From: an uncultured Acetatifactor sp.
Lineage (GTDB): Bacteria; Bacillota; Clostridia; Lachnospirales; Lachnospiraceae
DNA: 21,614 nucleotides
NCBI GenBank assembly: GCA_910584435.1
Contig: CAJUAP010000002.1
Location: 23,687 to 45,300 of the forward strand
Reading direction: 5' to 3'
In this document: positions 1 through 7,254 of the stretch, piece by piece
Position numbering within the stretch: the first letter of the stretch is position 1
Layout of the letters: each line of letters starts with the position of its first letter
The notes under the pieces: model-generated
What the model was told of the DNA's origin: nothing
The model's input: only the letters and a program-made list of their open reading frames with translations
Database searches by the model: none
Translations under genes and position numbers: made by a program

Positions 1-119
1 CCCTGGTTCTGGGTATTCGCCAAAGGATCCTGATAGTTTCCCCCCTGGTTCTGGGCAGCCGCCAAAGGATCCTGATAGTTTTCCCCCTGGTTCTGGGCAT
101 TCGCTAAAGGATCCTGATA
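1..119 (-). repeat. 42-bp in-frame tandem repeat
   Basis: Units at 119-78, 77-36 and 35-1 (partial) are nearly identical and each encodes 14 residues beginning YQDPLA. The period is a multiple of three, so copy number can change without breaking the frame. The array continues past the window edge. Confidence 0.9.
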
Positions 120-179
120 TGTACCTGCCTGCTGTCCTTCATTTTCTCCCTGCTCTTTGTTAAGATTTACCTGACTCAT
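1..179 (-). CDS. N-terminus of a repeat-rich protein, cut by the window edge
   Basis: Reading the minus strand from the ATG at 179-177 gives about 60 residues before the window ends. The start is MSQVNLNKEQGENEGQQAG, followed by three copies (the last partial) of a 14-residue unit, YQDPLANAQNQGEN. The start is supported by AGGAGGG eight to ten bases upstream. The unit is Gln/Asn/Gly-rich and probably disordered. Such N-terminal tails occur on clostridial membrane proteins with a later zinc-ribbon or TM domain, but that part lies outside the window, so no function can be given. It sits 42 bp after the SUFU-like gene on the same strand and is probably cotranscribed with it. Confidence 0.75.
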   Translation of the reverse strand, partial: MSQVNLNKEQGENEGQQAGTYQDPLANAQNQGENYQDPLAAAQNQGGNYQDPLANTQNQ

Positions 180-221
180 GGTTCCCTCCTCATATGATTG
201 ATTCAAATTCCCTTATACAAA

Positions 222-812
222 TCAGAAAATAGATTTCCGATACACATCATATATATCAATATTTGTTTCCACAAACGCATCTATTAACTTCTGCCATCCG
301 TTTTCGCGCATAAAGTCATATTCCTTTTCTGATATCGGGTTCAGCATTAACCATGTTATGACTCGATTCTCTGTTTCTATTACGCCCAGATCACGGTTGA
401 GGGAAAAAGGCGGTATCAGAAGAATATGCTTCATATCAATATTAGGCTGATATACAGGAATAATATCTTTGTACACCTCATATGGATGCGCCCGTACCTT
501 TCCTTTTATCATAGCAAAGGCACAGGTGGACAAAAGCCCGTCAAACCAAATATTCCTGCTGTCACAAATTCCCATAAACTCCACATTCAGCTCTCTATTA
601 TCCGCTGTCAGCAGATTTTGACATTGGTAAACTCCCAATGTTGAGTAAGAAGTAACACCTTTAAAAGGACTATCCTGGCACTTCACAATCTCTATGGAAG
701 CCTGCTCATCGTCCGAATCAAAAGTTCCTACCTCAACCGGCTTCTCAAAAACCTCCGTTATCCGCTGCAGAACCAGCTGATGCTGCTTCCTATCCGAATA
801 TGTCTGCTCCAT
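222..812 (-). CDS. SUFU-like (YqcF-type) domain protein, possible immunity protein
   Basis: This is a 196-residue soluble protein with no signal peptide or TM segment. The pattern resembles the bacterial suppressor-of-fused (SUFU) family: a VTSYSTLGV segment around residues 53-61, a hydrophobic LLIPPF strand near 131-136, and a C-terminal block with W..LNPISEKEYDF near 153-167 and a final acidic/aromatic helix. The best-known bacterial relative is Bacillus YqcF, the antitoxin of the LXG nuclease YqcG. No LXG or other polymorphic toxin gene is visible here, so an immunity role is inference; many copies in Firmicutes are orphans. The start is supported by GGAG about eight bases upstream. The gene begins 42 bp after the nucleotidyltransferase and is likely in one operon with it. 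Confidence 0.7.
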   Translation of the reverse strand: MEQTYSDRKQHQLVLQRITEVFEKPVEVGTFDSDDEQASIEIVKCQDSPFKGVTSYSTLGVYQCQNLLTADNRELNVEFMGICDSRNIWFDGLLSTCAFAMIKGKVRAHPYEVYKDIIPVYQPNIDMKHILLIPPFSLNRDLGVIETENRVITWLMLNPISEKEYDFMRENGWQKLIDAFVETNIDIYDVYRKSIF

Positions 813-854
813 ACCATTCTCTCCGCCTCTCCATAATGTACTCTAATTCCGGCT

Positions 855-1778
855 TCAATCCCCATACAGATTTTCCGGATATTTTCCTTCCGCAATCAGT
901 CTGCGAATGGAATCCACCACAATCGGTTTGTCTTCCTTATAAGTGACTCCGAACCAACTATCCTTTGTCTCCAATACCGATACATCGGCTCTGCCATCCT
1001 GAATCAGAGAATCCACGAACATGGGGAGCAGAAATTCGCTGTCCGTATCATCCTGTTCCAAACCGGCAAGAAACTCCCGGAAGCCCTTTTCCAGTTCATC
1101 AAGGAAATCCGGTGTGAATCCCCACATATTCATGGAAACGTGACTGTGTATATCACATGGCACTATATTGCCCTTCCCATCCTCGCACACCGCACCCCCG
1201 GATGTCCTCACAATCCCTTTCGTCTCATTCACTCCTGCAAGCTTCCCCTTTTCATCCAGCATACATATTCCTCTTGTAACACCGCCATGATCGCTCAAGG
1301 TATTGCCCAGAATAAATCCCGCCATACAGACATTGTACTGTCTCTCGGTACTGTGAGTTGTAACCAAATAATCATGTATCAGCTTAAATGCCTCTTTTCC
1401 ATAATAATCATCCGCATTGATTACCAGAAAAGGAGTGTCCACAATTCCCTTGCAGGACAGCACCGCCTGTCCCGTTCCCCATGGCTTCGTTCTCTGAGGG
1501 GGCACCTGAAATTCTTCCGGAACATGGGAAAGATCCTGGATAGCATATTGTACAGAAATCTTATTTTCAACCCGGCTGCCTATTGCCTCTTTCAAGGTAT
1601 CCAGCAAATCATTCCTGGTCACAAATACAACTTTATTAAATCCCGCCTCCATTGCATCATATATGGAATAATCCATTATGATTTCCTGATTCGGTCCCAT
1701 GGGCTCCAACTGTTTTATCCCTTCACCAAAACGAGTTCCCATCCCAGCAGCCATAATTACTAAAGTAGTCTCTTTCAT
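855..1778 (-). CDS. NTP-transferase family sugar-phosphate nucleotidyltransferase
   Basis: This 307-residue protein has a nucleotidyltransferase (GT-A-like Rossmann) fold signature. The N-terminal nucleotide-binding loop AAGMGTRFG with a following Lys lies at residues 10-22. PWGTGQAVL lies near 99-107, where the family contacts the base. The metal-binding Asp region NADDYYG is near 121-127. The relatives are glucose-1-phosphate thymidylyl/uridylyltransferases, but the sugar specificity cannot be read from the sequence and no dedicated sugar-biosynthesis genes adjoin it. The start has AAGGA nine bases upstream, and an in-frame TAG lies just before it, so no longer start is possible nearby. Upstream is a purine-rich leader built from 35-bp repeats. 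Confidence 0.8.
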   Translation of the reverse strand: MKETTLVIMAAGMGTRFGEGIKQLEPMGPNQEIIMDYSIYDAMEAGFNKVVFVTRNDLLDTLKEAIGSRVENKISVQYAIQDLSHVPEEFQVPPQRTKPWGTGQAVLSCKGIVDTPFLVINADDYYGKEAFKLIHDYLVTTHSTERQYNVCMAGFILGNTLSDHGGVTRGICMLDEKGKLAGVNETKGIVRTSGGAVCEDGKGNIVPCDIHSHVSMNMWGFTPDFLDELEKGFREFLAGLEQDDTDSEFLLPMFVDSLIQDGRADVSVLETKDSWFGVTYKEDKPIVVDSIRRLIAEGKYPENLYGD

Positions 1779-1835
1779 GCTCTAATCCTTTCTTGTTCCT
1801 GCTTATTCCCTATCTCTATTCCTTTTATTCCCGTT

Positions 1836-2017
1836 TGATTCCTGATTCCGTTTCTTTCTGATTCTCGTCTGCTTCCTGATTCACATTTCTTTCTTATTCC
1901 TGTCTGCTTCCTAATTTCCGTTTCTTTCTGATTCCTGTCTGCTTCCTGATTTCCGTTTCTTTCTGATTCTCGTCTGCTTCCTGATTTCCGTTTCTTTCTG
2001 ATTCTCGTCTGCTTCCT
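1836..2017. repeat. 35-bp minisatellite, about five copies, upstream of the nucleotidyltransferase gene
   Basis: Clear 35-bp units start at 1871, 1906, 1941 and 1976. A slightly diverged copy lies at about 1836-1870 and a partial one at 2011-2017. The plus-strand unit begins GCTTCCTGATTTCCG and is pyrimidine-only over long stretches, so the transcript of the downstream minus-strand gene would be A/G-rich with repeated AGGAAG motifs. 35 is not a multiple of three, and the unit has no stop codon in any of the three minus-strand frames. No start codon with a useful frame is present, so I do not call a leader peptide. Confidence 0.9.
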
Positions 2018-2033
2018 CCTGGGTTCTGTTTCT

Positions 2034-2063
2034 ATTATAATCCTGCAGCCGTTATTCCAACAG
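2034..2063 (-). promoter_or_regulatory. Candidate promoter for the nucleotidyltransferase operon
   Basis: A perfect -10 (TATAAT, at 2039-2034 on the minus strand) has an 18-base spacer to a weak -35 (CTGTTG, at 2063-2058). It would give a roughly 250-nt leader containing the whole 35-bp repeat array. Confidence 0.35.
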
Positions 2064-2242
2064 CAGTTTCCCCCTCCACACCATGGGACGTCTTACGCTT
2101 TCTCTCATATGTGCTAATCATAGCACAAACATAAGAACGGCGCAACATCTACTTTATTCTGCTTCAATAAGTATTGGGTTATATCTTGAAAATCCGGTAT
2201 CATACGCGGAAGATTCCCATGATATGAAAGCGGAGGCGGCTT

Positions 2243-2341
2243 ATGATACAAATATGCCGGAAAGATAAGGAAAAAGTTTACGAAGCGATACGGACAGGAA
2301 AAACAACGGATGTCAGGTCTTACCAGCCATCCTTATGTTAA
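2243..2341 (+). CDS. Possible 32-residue ORF or gene remnant
   Basis: An ATG at 2243 with a good site (GGAGG, six bases away) opens a 32-codon frame, beginning MIQICRKDKEKVYEAIRTGK and ending in TAA at 2339-2341. The stop lies only four bases before a palindromic repeat element at 2346. The peptide is basic and helix-prone and resembles the start of a longer protein. It may be a real small gene or the stub of a gene truncated when the element arrived. I recognise no family. Confidence 0.22.
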   Translation: MIQICRKDKEKVYEAIRTGKTTDVRSYQPSLC

Positions 2342-2345
2342 TAAA

Positions 2346-2455
2346 GTAACAGTTCTGACAGGTCACTGAACTGTTACAAGAATGCACACTAAATATAACA
2401 GCATGCGTTTTGGCGCACATCCTGGATAAAGCGAAAGCGTATGCCGGGCATGTTT
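2346..2455 (-). repeat. Palindromic repeat element, copy 1 (one end missing)
   Basis: The 32-bp hairpin at 2346-2377 has 10-bp arms GTAACAGTTC / GAACTGTTAC. It is followed by GAATGCACAC and GTTTTGGCGCAC blocks that match, in inverted orientation, the body of the copy at 4232-4371. The far terminal arm seen in that copy is not recognisable here, so the left limit of the element is approximate and it looks truncated. Confidence 0.65.
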
Positions 2456-2480
2456 TTTGGTATTTTTCCTTGCCAGCAAG

Positions 2481-4106
2481 TTATTCGTATATGTAGATTT
2501 CATAAAAATCATCCTGATAAATCAGTCTTCCGGAGCCGTCACATATCATAGTATACCATTCTCTTTCACCGCTCAAGCGATTATCATAGAGGAAAAAGTA
2601 TGGTTTTTCCGGTTCCCGGATCGTATGATTCTTTTCCTGAAGCCACTCATACACCGTTGAACCGCTGTAAATAGTCCATGTTTCTATTGTATTGTTACTC
2701 ATTTCGCGGAGGACGGCAGCGCTCCAAAAAGAAGAATATCCCTGCGTGAGACCATGCGCTATAAGCCAGTCAGCTATCTGGCTGTAGCCGGCGTGTACAG
2801 GCAAAAGAGGAGACTCCTGTTCTTTCTTTACTGTACTGAATGAACAAATCGTGACACATATCATCATTAATACGAGAAATACTTTGGGAGTATATTTTAT
2901 TGTAAATCTTTCGGTTTTGATTTCTGCAATGAGCAGTGCAGCTCCAAAGGGCAGAAGCGGGAGCCAGTAATACTGTGAATAATCAGTATCTGCGAAGCTG
3001 AATATCAGTCCGTTAATGATGAGGGTACTGATCGTTAAAAGGAGGGTGAGCTTTATTCCTGCCGTGAGAGTCCTGTAACGTATACAGAGCCTTATTATAC
3101 TGATCAGAACAGCGGCTCCCAGCATCAGCCCCAGAGTTGCTGCCAGTCCCTCAAAGCTGACAATTTTTACGTCTTTCTGGAATCCATAGAGCCTGAGAAA
3201 GTCGAACCATACGTCAAACAGGCTTCTGTCTGGTTCCGATGCCCATATGATACTGCCATACTCTCTAAATGAATATTTTTTACTGAGAACAAATGAATTG
3301 ATCAGATAACCGGCCATGCTGCAAAGCGTAAAAAAAAGACCGGAAATGAACATACAGAACACTCCGCTGCAGGCCGTTTTCAATTCTTTAAGAGAAGAGA
3401 CATTTTTCTCTCTCGCGTCAAAAAATACAAGAAGAATCAATGCTGCCGACAGCGGTACAAAAAACACCATCAGCTGTTTGATACCGTTGAGACCCGAAGC
3501 AAAAGAAAGCAGGGCGCCTGCCGCATACAACAGCAGACTGCCGATTTTGGCCTTGTGCTTTACCATATCTCCGCGAACCATCAGACCCTCCGCAGCCAGT
3601 TTCATCAAAATCACAATGACGGAGAGGGAAAACAGCATATAAATAAGATAATACGTTCCAAATATTCCATAAACCAGATACCAGTCGCCAAAAGGCCACA
3701 TCATAAATGCAGCACACCAGACTCCATATTTTTCAAGTCCCAATACCTTGGCAAAACATATGAGAAGAAGCGCAAATACTGCGAGTATCAAGACTGCAGA
3801 CAATATTCTTGCACAATGCCAGTTGTCAGGGAAAACCAAAAGCCCCAGACGATAGAACCATTGAGAGTGAAAAACTCTCAGTTCCGTAGAATAAAACCAA
3901 TCTGTGCTCAATATAGAATGTTCTTCATTCAACTTGTTCGCAAGAACCATCTCGGATGCCAGATCTGCATCCAGAAGCCATTTCCCCGGGAAAATATGAT
4001 ACCATATACCAAAGAGGTATCCGCCTGCCAGCCACAGCCAGGGGAGAAAATTACTTATGAAGTGGTTGGGGAACAGTTTTCCTGGTTTATGTTTTTCTAA
4101 GCTCAT
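2481..4106 (-). CDS. Polytopic membrane protein, GT-C glycosyltransferase-like
   Basis: This protein has about 541 residues and roughly ten hydrophobic segments, and it ends in a short soluble tail rich in Tyr/Asp. After the first TM segment, an external loop carries Asp residues (LLDADLASE, about residues 45-53) followed by STDWFYSTELR. This is the place where GT-C enzymes of the PMT/ArnT type keep their catalytic acid. I therefore infer a lipid-linked-sugar glycosyltransferase or a relative, though no family signature is decisive. I chose the ATG at 4106, which has AAGGA five bases upstream. The frame is open up to a TTG at 4226 that lacks a ribosome site, so a 581-residue form is less likely. 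It lies downstream of the acyltransferase gene but is separated from it by a repeat element. Confidence 0.7.
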   Translation of the reverse strand: MSLEKHKPGKLFPNHFISNFLPWLWLAGGYLFGIWYHIFPGKWLLDADLASEMVLANKLNEEHSILSTDWFYSTELRVFHSQWFYRLGLLVFPDNWHCARILSAVLILAVFALLLICFAKVLGLEKYGVWCAAFMMWPFGDWYLVYGIFGTYYLIYMLFSLSVIVILMKLAAEGLMVRGDMVKHKAKIGSLLLYAAGALLSFASGLNGIKQLMVFFVPLSAALILLVFFDAREKNVSSLKELKTACSGVFCMFISGLFFTLCSMAGYLINSFVLSKKYSFREYGSIIWASEPDRSLFDVWFDFLRLYGFQKDVKIVSFEGLAATLGLMLGAAVLISIIRLCIRYRTLTAGIKLTLLLTISTLIINGLIFSFADTDYSQYYWLPLLPFGAALLIAEIKTERFTIKYTPKVFLVLMMICVTICSFSTVKKEQESPLLPVHAGYSQIADWLIAHGLTQGYSSFWSAAVLREMSNNTIETWTIYSGSTVYEWLQEKNHTIREPEKPYFFLYDNRLSGEREWYTMICDGSGRLIYQDDFYEIYIYE

Positions 4107-4231
4107 TTTTCCTTGTCGTTTAAGAAACTGTGATATCTTTCCCTTTCTATTAGTATCAGACACCTGATTTCTTAATTGTACCAGATTGTCAACTGAAATA
4201 CAACAGAAAATAATATAACAGTACAATTTGT

Positions 4232-4371
4232 GTAACAGTTCAGACAGCCCCTACCGCGAAGTCAAAATTGCACCCTGTGCAATTTTGCGAGACTTGTGTA
4301 CGCCAAAACTCATTCTTTTCGCGTTTTGTGTGCATTCACGTAACAGTTCAGTGACCTGTCTGAACTGTTAC
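4232..4371. repeat. Palindromic repeat element, copy 2 (complete, 140 bp)
   Basis: Perfect 16-bp terminal inverted repeats lie at the ends: GTAACAGTTCAGACAG at 4232-4247 and its complement at 4356-4371. The right end is itself a hairpin (4340-4371, 12-bp arms, 8-base loop). Inside is a second stem with AAAATTGCAC and GTGCAATTTT arms at about 4264-4286, and a third imperfect stem at about 4301-4333. AATTTGT occurs on both flanks (4225-4231 and 4373-4379), which would fit a target duplication. The right flank reaches the stop codon of the acyltransferase gene. Confidence 0.8.
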
Positions 4372-4378
4372 AAATTTG

Positions 4379-5647
4379 TCATCCCGCCTTCCTTACCATT
4401 TTATAAAGCTCCTCTGCGGCCAGTCTTGTTTTTGCCACCACATCGCCGCCAGCTTTGGGAAAACAGTAATAAAGCATCTCCCCATTACCGATACAGATCA
4501 TATCTCCTATCTCATACCAGTAATAATCCGAATACAGGCTGTAGGATACATTAGGTTTCTGCATGTAATCCAGCCTGCCGCCGCAGCCGGTCAAATGAAA
4601 CCCTTCCGCCGTATGGCGCAGACGCCCTTCTCCCACCTTATAGATACTCCTGGTATTAACCATCAGGTAAATATCCACTGCTGCATCCAATCCATAAGTC
4701 CCGCTTTCCAGCTCCTGACGCACACTCTCCCTCTCCCAGTGATACCAATCAGGAATATGTACAAATTCCGTATCTCCTTCCACAGCCTCCATAAAACCAT
4801 ATTCCGTCAGTTCATACGCCTTCCCGCAATTACTGCAGGTAAGCCTCACGCCCTTCCCCAGCATTTTCCCTTCCGTCCTGCAATGGGGGCATTTGTACAG
4901 AACCCTGTTCAGATAATCCGCCCGGAATGCTTCTGCAATACGGATATGATTCTCCTGCTGCCAGCGGAAATTATCAAAAGTAAACTTATCCTTCAAAATT
5001 CCGTTCAGCTCTTCTACTGACTTAGAACCAATTTCTTCCTGTGACAGCAAGTATTCCATATCCGCAGATACATCCACCTTGCGAAGCTTCAGGTTATTAT
5101 ACAGCGGATCTCTGGAAAACGCACCATAGGTACGAATCATCACCACCGGTACGTTGAGCAGCTTGAGACATTTTCCCATACTATCCGGCAGAGGTGTTGC
5201 TGTACCGTCAAAACTATAACTGGCCTCCGGAAACATCAGCACAGAACTGTTCAGCTTCTTCAGTACATACATCATATCCCGCACCAAAACCATATCTGTC
5301 ACAAACTTCTTCGTGGGGATGCATCCTGCAGAACGCATCAGCCAATTCTTACCCACAAAACCATCGGAGGTACAGACCGTATGAAAGGGTCTGGGATAGA
5401 GCACCGTTGCGGCTATCTTCAAATCAATAAAACTGGAATGATTCATAAGGAAGAGGCATGGCTCATTTCTACCCAGCCTCTCCATGCCGATTTTCCGGCA
5501 GGTAAAATGGGCATCTCTCAGTTCAAAATAAGATAACAATTTCATTAGGAACCGAATGAATACTCCCTGTCGCGAAGGCCGTCTGTGTGCTTCCACAGGC
5601 TGTGCCAGCACCTCTTCATAGGACTTCTCCTTTGTTTTTATCTTCAT
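4379..5647 (-). CDS. PlsC-type 1-acyl-glycerol-3-phosphate acyltransferase with zinc ribbon
   Basis: This is a 422-residue protein. The acyltransferase signature HX4D is present as NHSSFID (His70, Asp75), and the later FPEAS block lies at 139-143, so the N-terminal 200 residues should transfer an acyl chain to lysophosphatidate or a similar acceptor at the inner face of the membrane. A four-cysteine zinc ribbon follows at Cys253/256 and Cys271/274, then about 140 residues of unknown role. The C-terminal half is not part of a standard PlsC (about 240 residues), so the substrate may differ. AGGAG lies about ten bases upstream of the ATG. The gene appears monocistronic; downstream it runs directly into a palindromic repeat element. 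Confidence 0.85.
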   Translation of the reverse strand: MKIKTKEKSYEEVLAQPVEAHRRPSRQGVFIRFLMKLLSYFELRDAHFTCRKIGMERLGRNEPCLFLMNHSSFIDLKIAATVLYPRPFHTVCTSDGFVGKNWLMRSAGCIPTKKFVTDMVLVRDMMYVLKKLNSSVLMFPEASYSFDGTATPLPDSMGKCLKLLNVPVVMIRTYGAFSRDPLYNNLKLRKVDVSADMEYLLSQEEIGSKSVEELNGILKDKFTFDNFRWQQENHIRIAEAFRADYLNRVLYKCPHCRTEGKMLGKGVRLTCSNCGKAYELTEYGFMEAVEGDTEFVHIPDWYHWERESVRQELESGTYGLDAAVDIYLMVNTRSIYKVGEGRLRHTAEGFHLTGCGGRLDYMQKPNVSYSLYSDYYWYEIGDMICIGNGEMLYYCFPKAGGDVVAKTRLAAEELYKMVRKAG

Positions 5648-5700
5648 GTAACCCCAATCTCCTTTCGGGATAATAATAGTCTATTCCACAAAATACATTA

Positions 5701-5729
5701 TTGACATACTTTATTTATAAGTATATCAT
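5701..5729 (+). promoter_or_regulatory. Near-consensus promoter with no obvious gene
   Basis: TTGACA (5701-5706), a 17-base spacer and TATCAT (5724-5729) form a strong promoter pattern pointing right. Transcription from about 5736 would run straight through the palindromic element at 5773-5924. No convincing ORF with a ribosome site follows before the SRP RNA promoter. Confidence 0.45.
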
Positions 5730-5741
5730 TTTTCTATGCAA
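5714..5741 (-). promoter_or_regulatory. Candidate promoter of the acyltransferase gene
   Basis: On the minus strand, TTGCAT (5741-5736), a 16-base spacer and TATAAA (5719-5714) sit about 70 bp upstream of the gene start. It overlaps, back to back, the plus-strand promoter pattern at 5701-5729. Confidence 0.35.
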
Positions 5742-5772
5742 AAGTCTCCATCATCTTGTATACTTTCGTAAA

Positions 5773-5924
5773 GTTACTGTTCACTCCGTTCACAGTAACA
5801 AGCCTTCTACGAAGGCCTTAGGCACAGAAATCGCAAAATCAGCGATTTCGCGCACAACGACCTCGGGTTTGTCACGCAAAAGGCGCGTGAAAACGCCTCG
5901 CAGTGGCACCGAGTGAACAGTAAC
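5773..5924. repeat. Palindromic repeat element, copy 3 (complete, 152 bp)
   Basis: 14-bp perfect terminal inverted repeats (GTTACTGTTCACTC at 5773-5786; complement at 5911-5924). The left end is a hairpin (5773-5799, 8-bp arms GTTACTGT/ACAGTAAC). The body holds small stems such as GCCTTC/GAAGGC, AAATCGC/GCGATTT and AGGCG/CGCCT. The architecture matches copy 2 read in the opposite orientation, although the base sequence differs widely. Two copies of TTCATAAATAAC follow at once on the right. Confidence 0.75.
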
Positions 5925-5963
5925 TTCATAAATAACCTTTCATAAATAACTTATTTTGCACCC

Positions 5964-5992
5964 TTGACAAATGCTGCGGAAACAGCTACACT
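5964..5992 (+). promoter_or_regulatory. Promoter of the SRP RNA gene
   Basis: Perfect -35 TTGACA (5964-5969), 17-base spacer, -10 TACACT (5987-5992). The expected start at about 6000 coincides with the first base of the closing stem of the RNA. Confidence 0.75.
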
Positions 5993-6000
5993 AGATTCAG

Positions 6001-6163
6001 CCGTACATTTTCAGGACTTTATACAGTGATGAAATTCGGTCTTACGCAATGGGAATCTGTGAACCGTGTCAGGTTGGGAACAAAGCAGCACTAAGCGGAA
6101 TCTCTCATGTGCCGTGAGGCAGCCGGGTGGAATTGTATTCAAGTCCTGGAGTGTGCGGTTTTT
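6001..6163 (+). ncRNA. ffs: Signal recognition particle RNA (4.5S/scRNA type)
   Basis: The conserved SRP core is clear. CGTGTCAGGTTGGGAAC, then AAAGCAGC, at about 6065-6090 form the Ffh-binding domain with a GGAA tetraloop closed by UG/CA and the usual asymmetric internal loop. GTGCCGTGAGGCAGCC at 6109-6124 pairs back with the upstream GGTCTTACG side. The outer ends pair: CCGTACA (6001-6008 region) with TGTGCGG (6152-6158), and CAGGACTT (6012-6019) with AAGTCCTG (6141-6148). This defines an RNA of about 160 nt whose ends meet in one helix. It is longer than the roughly 110-nt E. coli form, and I see no Alu domain as in the roughly 270-nt Bacillus form. A T-run follows the last stem strand and may end transcription. 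Confidence 0.9.
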
Positions 6164-6215
6164 GGTTCATTCCTACACATGACTTTATTCAGTCACCACT
6201 CCGCTTATGAAGCTG

Positions 6216-6268
6216 CGCGGCAACAGACAGCCTCTGCCGCGGAAACAGAATTGCGTTCCAAATTCTGT
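6216..6268 (+). other. Two consecutive hairpins ahead of the radical SAM gene
   Basis: CGCGGCA/TGCCGCG (6216-6222 and 6235-6241) is followed by ACAGAATT/AATTCTGT (6245-6252 and 6261-6268), with a run of five T about ten bases later. They could end SRP RNA read-through or form a leader structure for the gene starting at 6313. No known riboswitch motif is visible. Confidence 0.35.
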
Positions 6269-6312
6269 CAATAACTGCTGCTTTTTATGAGACCGCCCTG
6301 TGGAGAATGTTT

Positions 6313-7254
6313 ATGAATATGACACAAGAAAAAACAGACGCCATAATGCGTGACTGTACTCTCTGTCCCCGTAATTGCCATGTCAACCGCATGGACAACG
6401 GCAGAGGCTTCTGCGGACAGGGTGCTGAGATAACCGCCGCCAGAGCCTCACTGCACTTCTGGGAAGAACCCTGTATCTCCGGCAGCTGTGGTTCCGGCAC
6501 CGTCTTTTTTACCGGATGCAGTCTGCAGTGCATCTTCTGCCAGAACTATTCCATTGCGCACCCTGCCTCCAATACCCCCAGGAACACCCACACCTTATCC
6601 GTCCGGCGCCTTGTGCAAATCTTCCTGGAATTACAGGCAGAGGGAGCCGCTAATATCAATCTTGTCACCGCCGGGCATTTCCTGCCGCAGATATGCCTTG
6701 CCCTTACAGAAGCCAGACAGCAGGGTCTTACCATCCCTATTGTATACAACAGCTCCGGGTATGAGAAAGTTTCTTCTCTGCGTCTGCTGGAAGGTTTAAT
6801 CGACATTTATCTGCCTGACCTGAAATACCATTCCAAACAGCTGGCGGAACAGTATTCCCATGCCCCTGATTACTTTGAGACAGCATCTGAAGCCATAGGA
6901 GAAATGTTCCGCCAGGCAGGTTCTCCCGTTTTCGATTCCAATACGGGGCTTATGAAGAAGGGGGTGATTGTACGCCACCTCCTTCTTCCGGGCCGGACGG
7001 GAGAATCCAAACGGATTCTGCGTTACCTTCATAACACTTACGGCAATAACATTTATATCAGTATTATGAATCAATACACCCCGTTAAAACAGACCGCGCA
7101 GATTCCCGAATTAAATCGCCCTGTCTCCCGGGCAGAGTACGAACGGGTACTTTCTTTCGCAGATGAAATCGGCATTGAAAATGGTTATATGCAAGTCGGA
7201 AATACCGCAATGGAAAGCTTCATTCCTGACTTTCATGGAGAAGGGCTGCAATAA
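6313..7254 (+). CDS. PflX-like radical SAM protein
   Basis: About 313 residues. The radical SAM cluster motif is CSLQCIFC (CX3CX2C, Cys71/75/78 counted from the ATG at 6307), preceded by an N-terminal cysteine set CTLCPRNC with a later GFCGQG (Cys17/20/24/36). That arrangement is typical of the PflX/COG1313 group, which resembles pyruvate formate-lyase activating enzymes but has no settled substrate. No formate-lyase or glycyl-radical partner gene is nearby, so the target is unknown. Three in-frame ATGs lie at 6307, 6313 and 6319. TGGAG at 6301-6305 is too close to the first and well spaced (seven bases) for the second, so I place the start at 6313. The last codons are part of a 33-bp tandem duplication that spans the stop. 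Confidence 0.85.
   Translation: MNMTQEKTDAIMRDCTLCPRNCHVNRMDNGRGFCGQGAEITAARASLHFWEEPCISGSCGSGTVFFTGCSLQCIFCQNYSIAHPASNTPRNTHTLSVRRLVQIFLELQAEGAANINLVTAGHFLPQICLALTEARQQGLTIPIVYNSSGYEKVSSLRLLEGLIDIYLPDLKYHSKQLAEQYSHAPDYFETASEAIGEMFRQAGSPVFDSNTGLMKKGVIVRHLLLPGRTGESKRILRYLHNTYGNNIYISIMNQYTPLKQTAQIPELNRPVSRAEYERVLSFADEIGIENGYMQVGNTAMESFIPDFHGEGLQ

Noticed and set aside
1140..1763. 207-codon plus-strand ORF opposite the nucleotidyltransferase
   Set aside because: It is the antisense of a clearly recognised enzyme and has no ribosome site or family resemblance.
1836..2017. CRISPR-like array of 35-bp units
   Set aside because: The units are directly adjacent with no unique spacers and no cas genes are near; this is a plain tandem repeat.
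2083..2268. 61-codon plus-strand ORF
   Set aside because: No ribosome site before the ATG and no protein-like character; the 32-codon frame at 2243 has better signals but is itself weak.
2481..4226. Longer 581-residue form of the membrane protein
   Set aside because: The upstream start would be TTG without a ribosome site, almost touching the repeat element; the ATG at 4106 has AAGGA.
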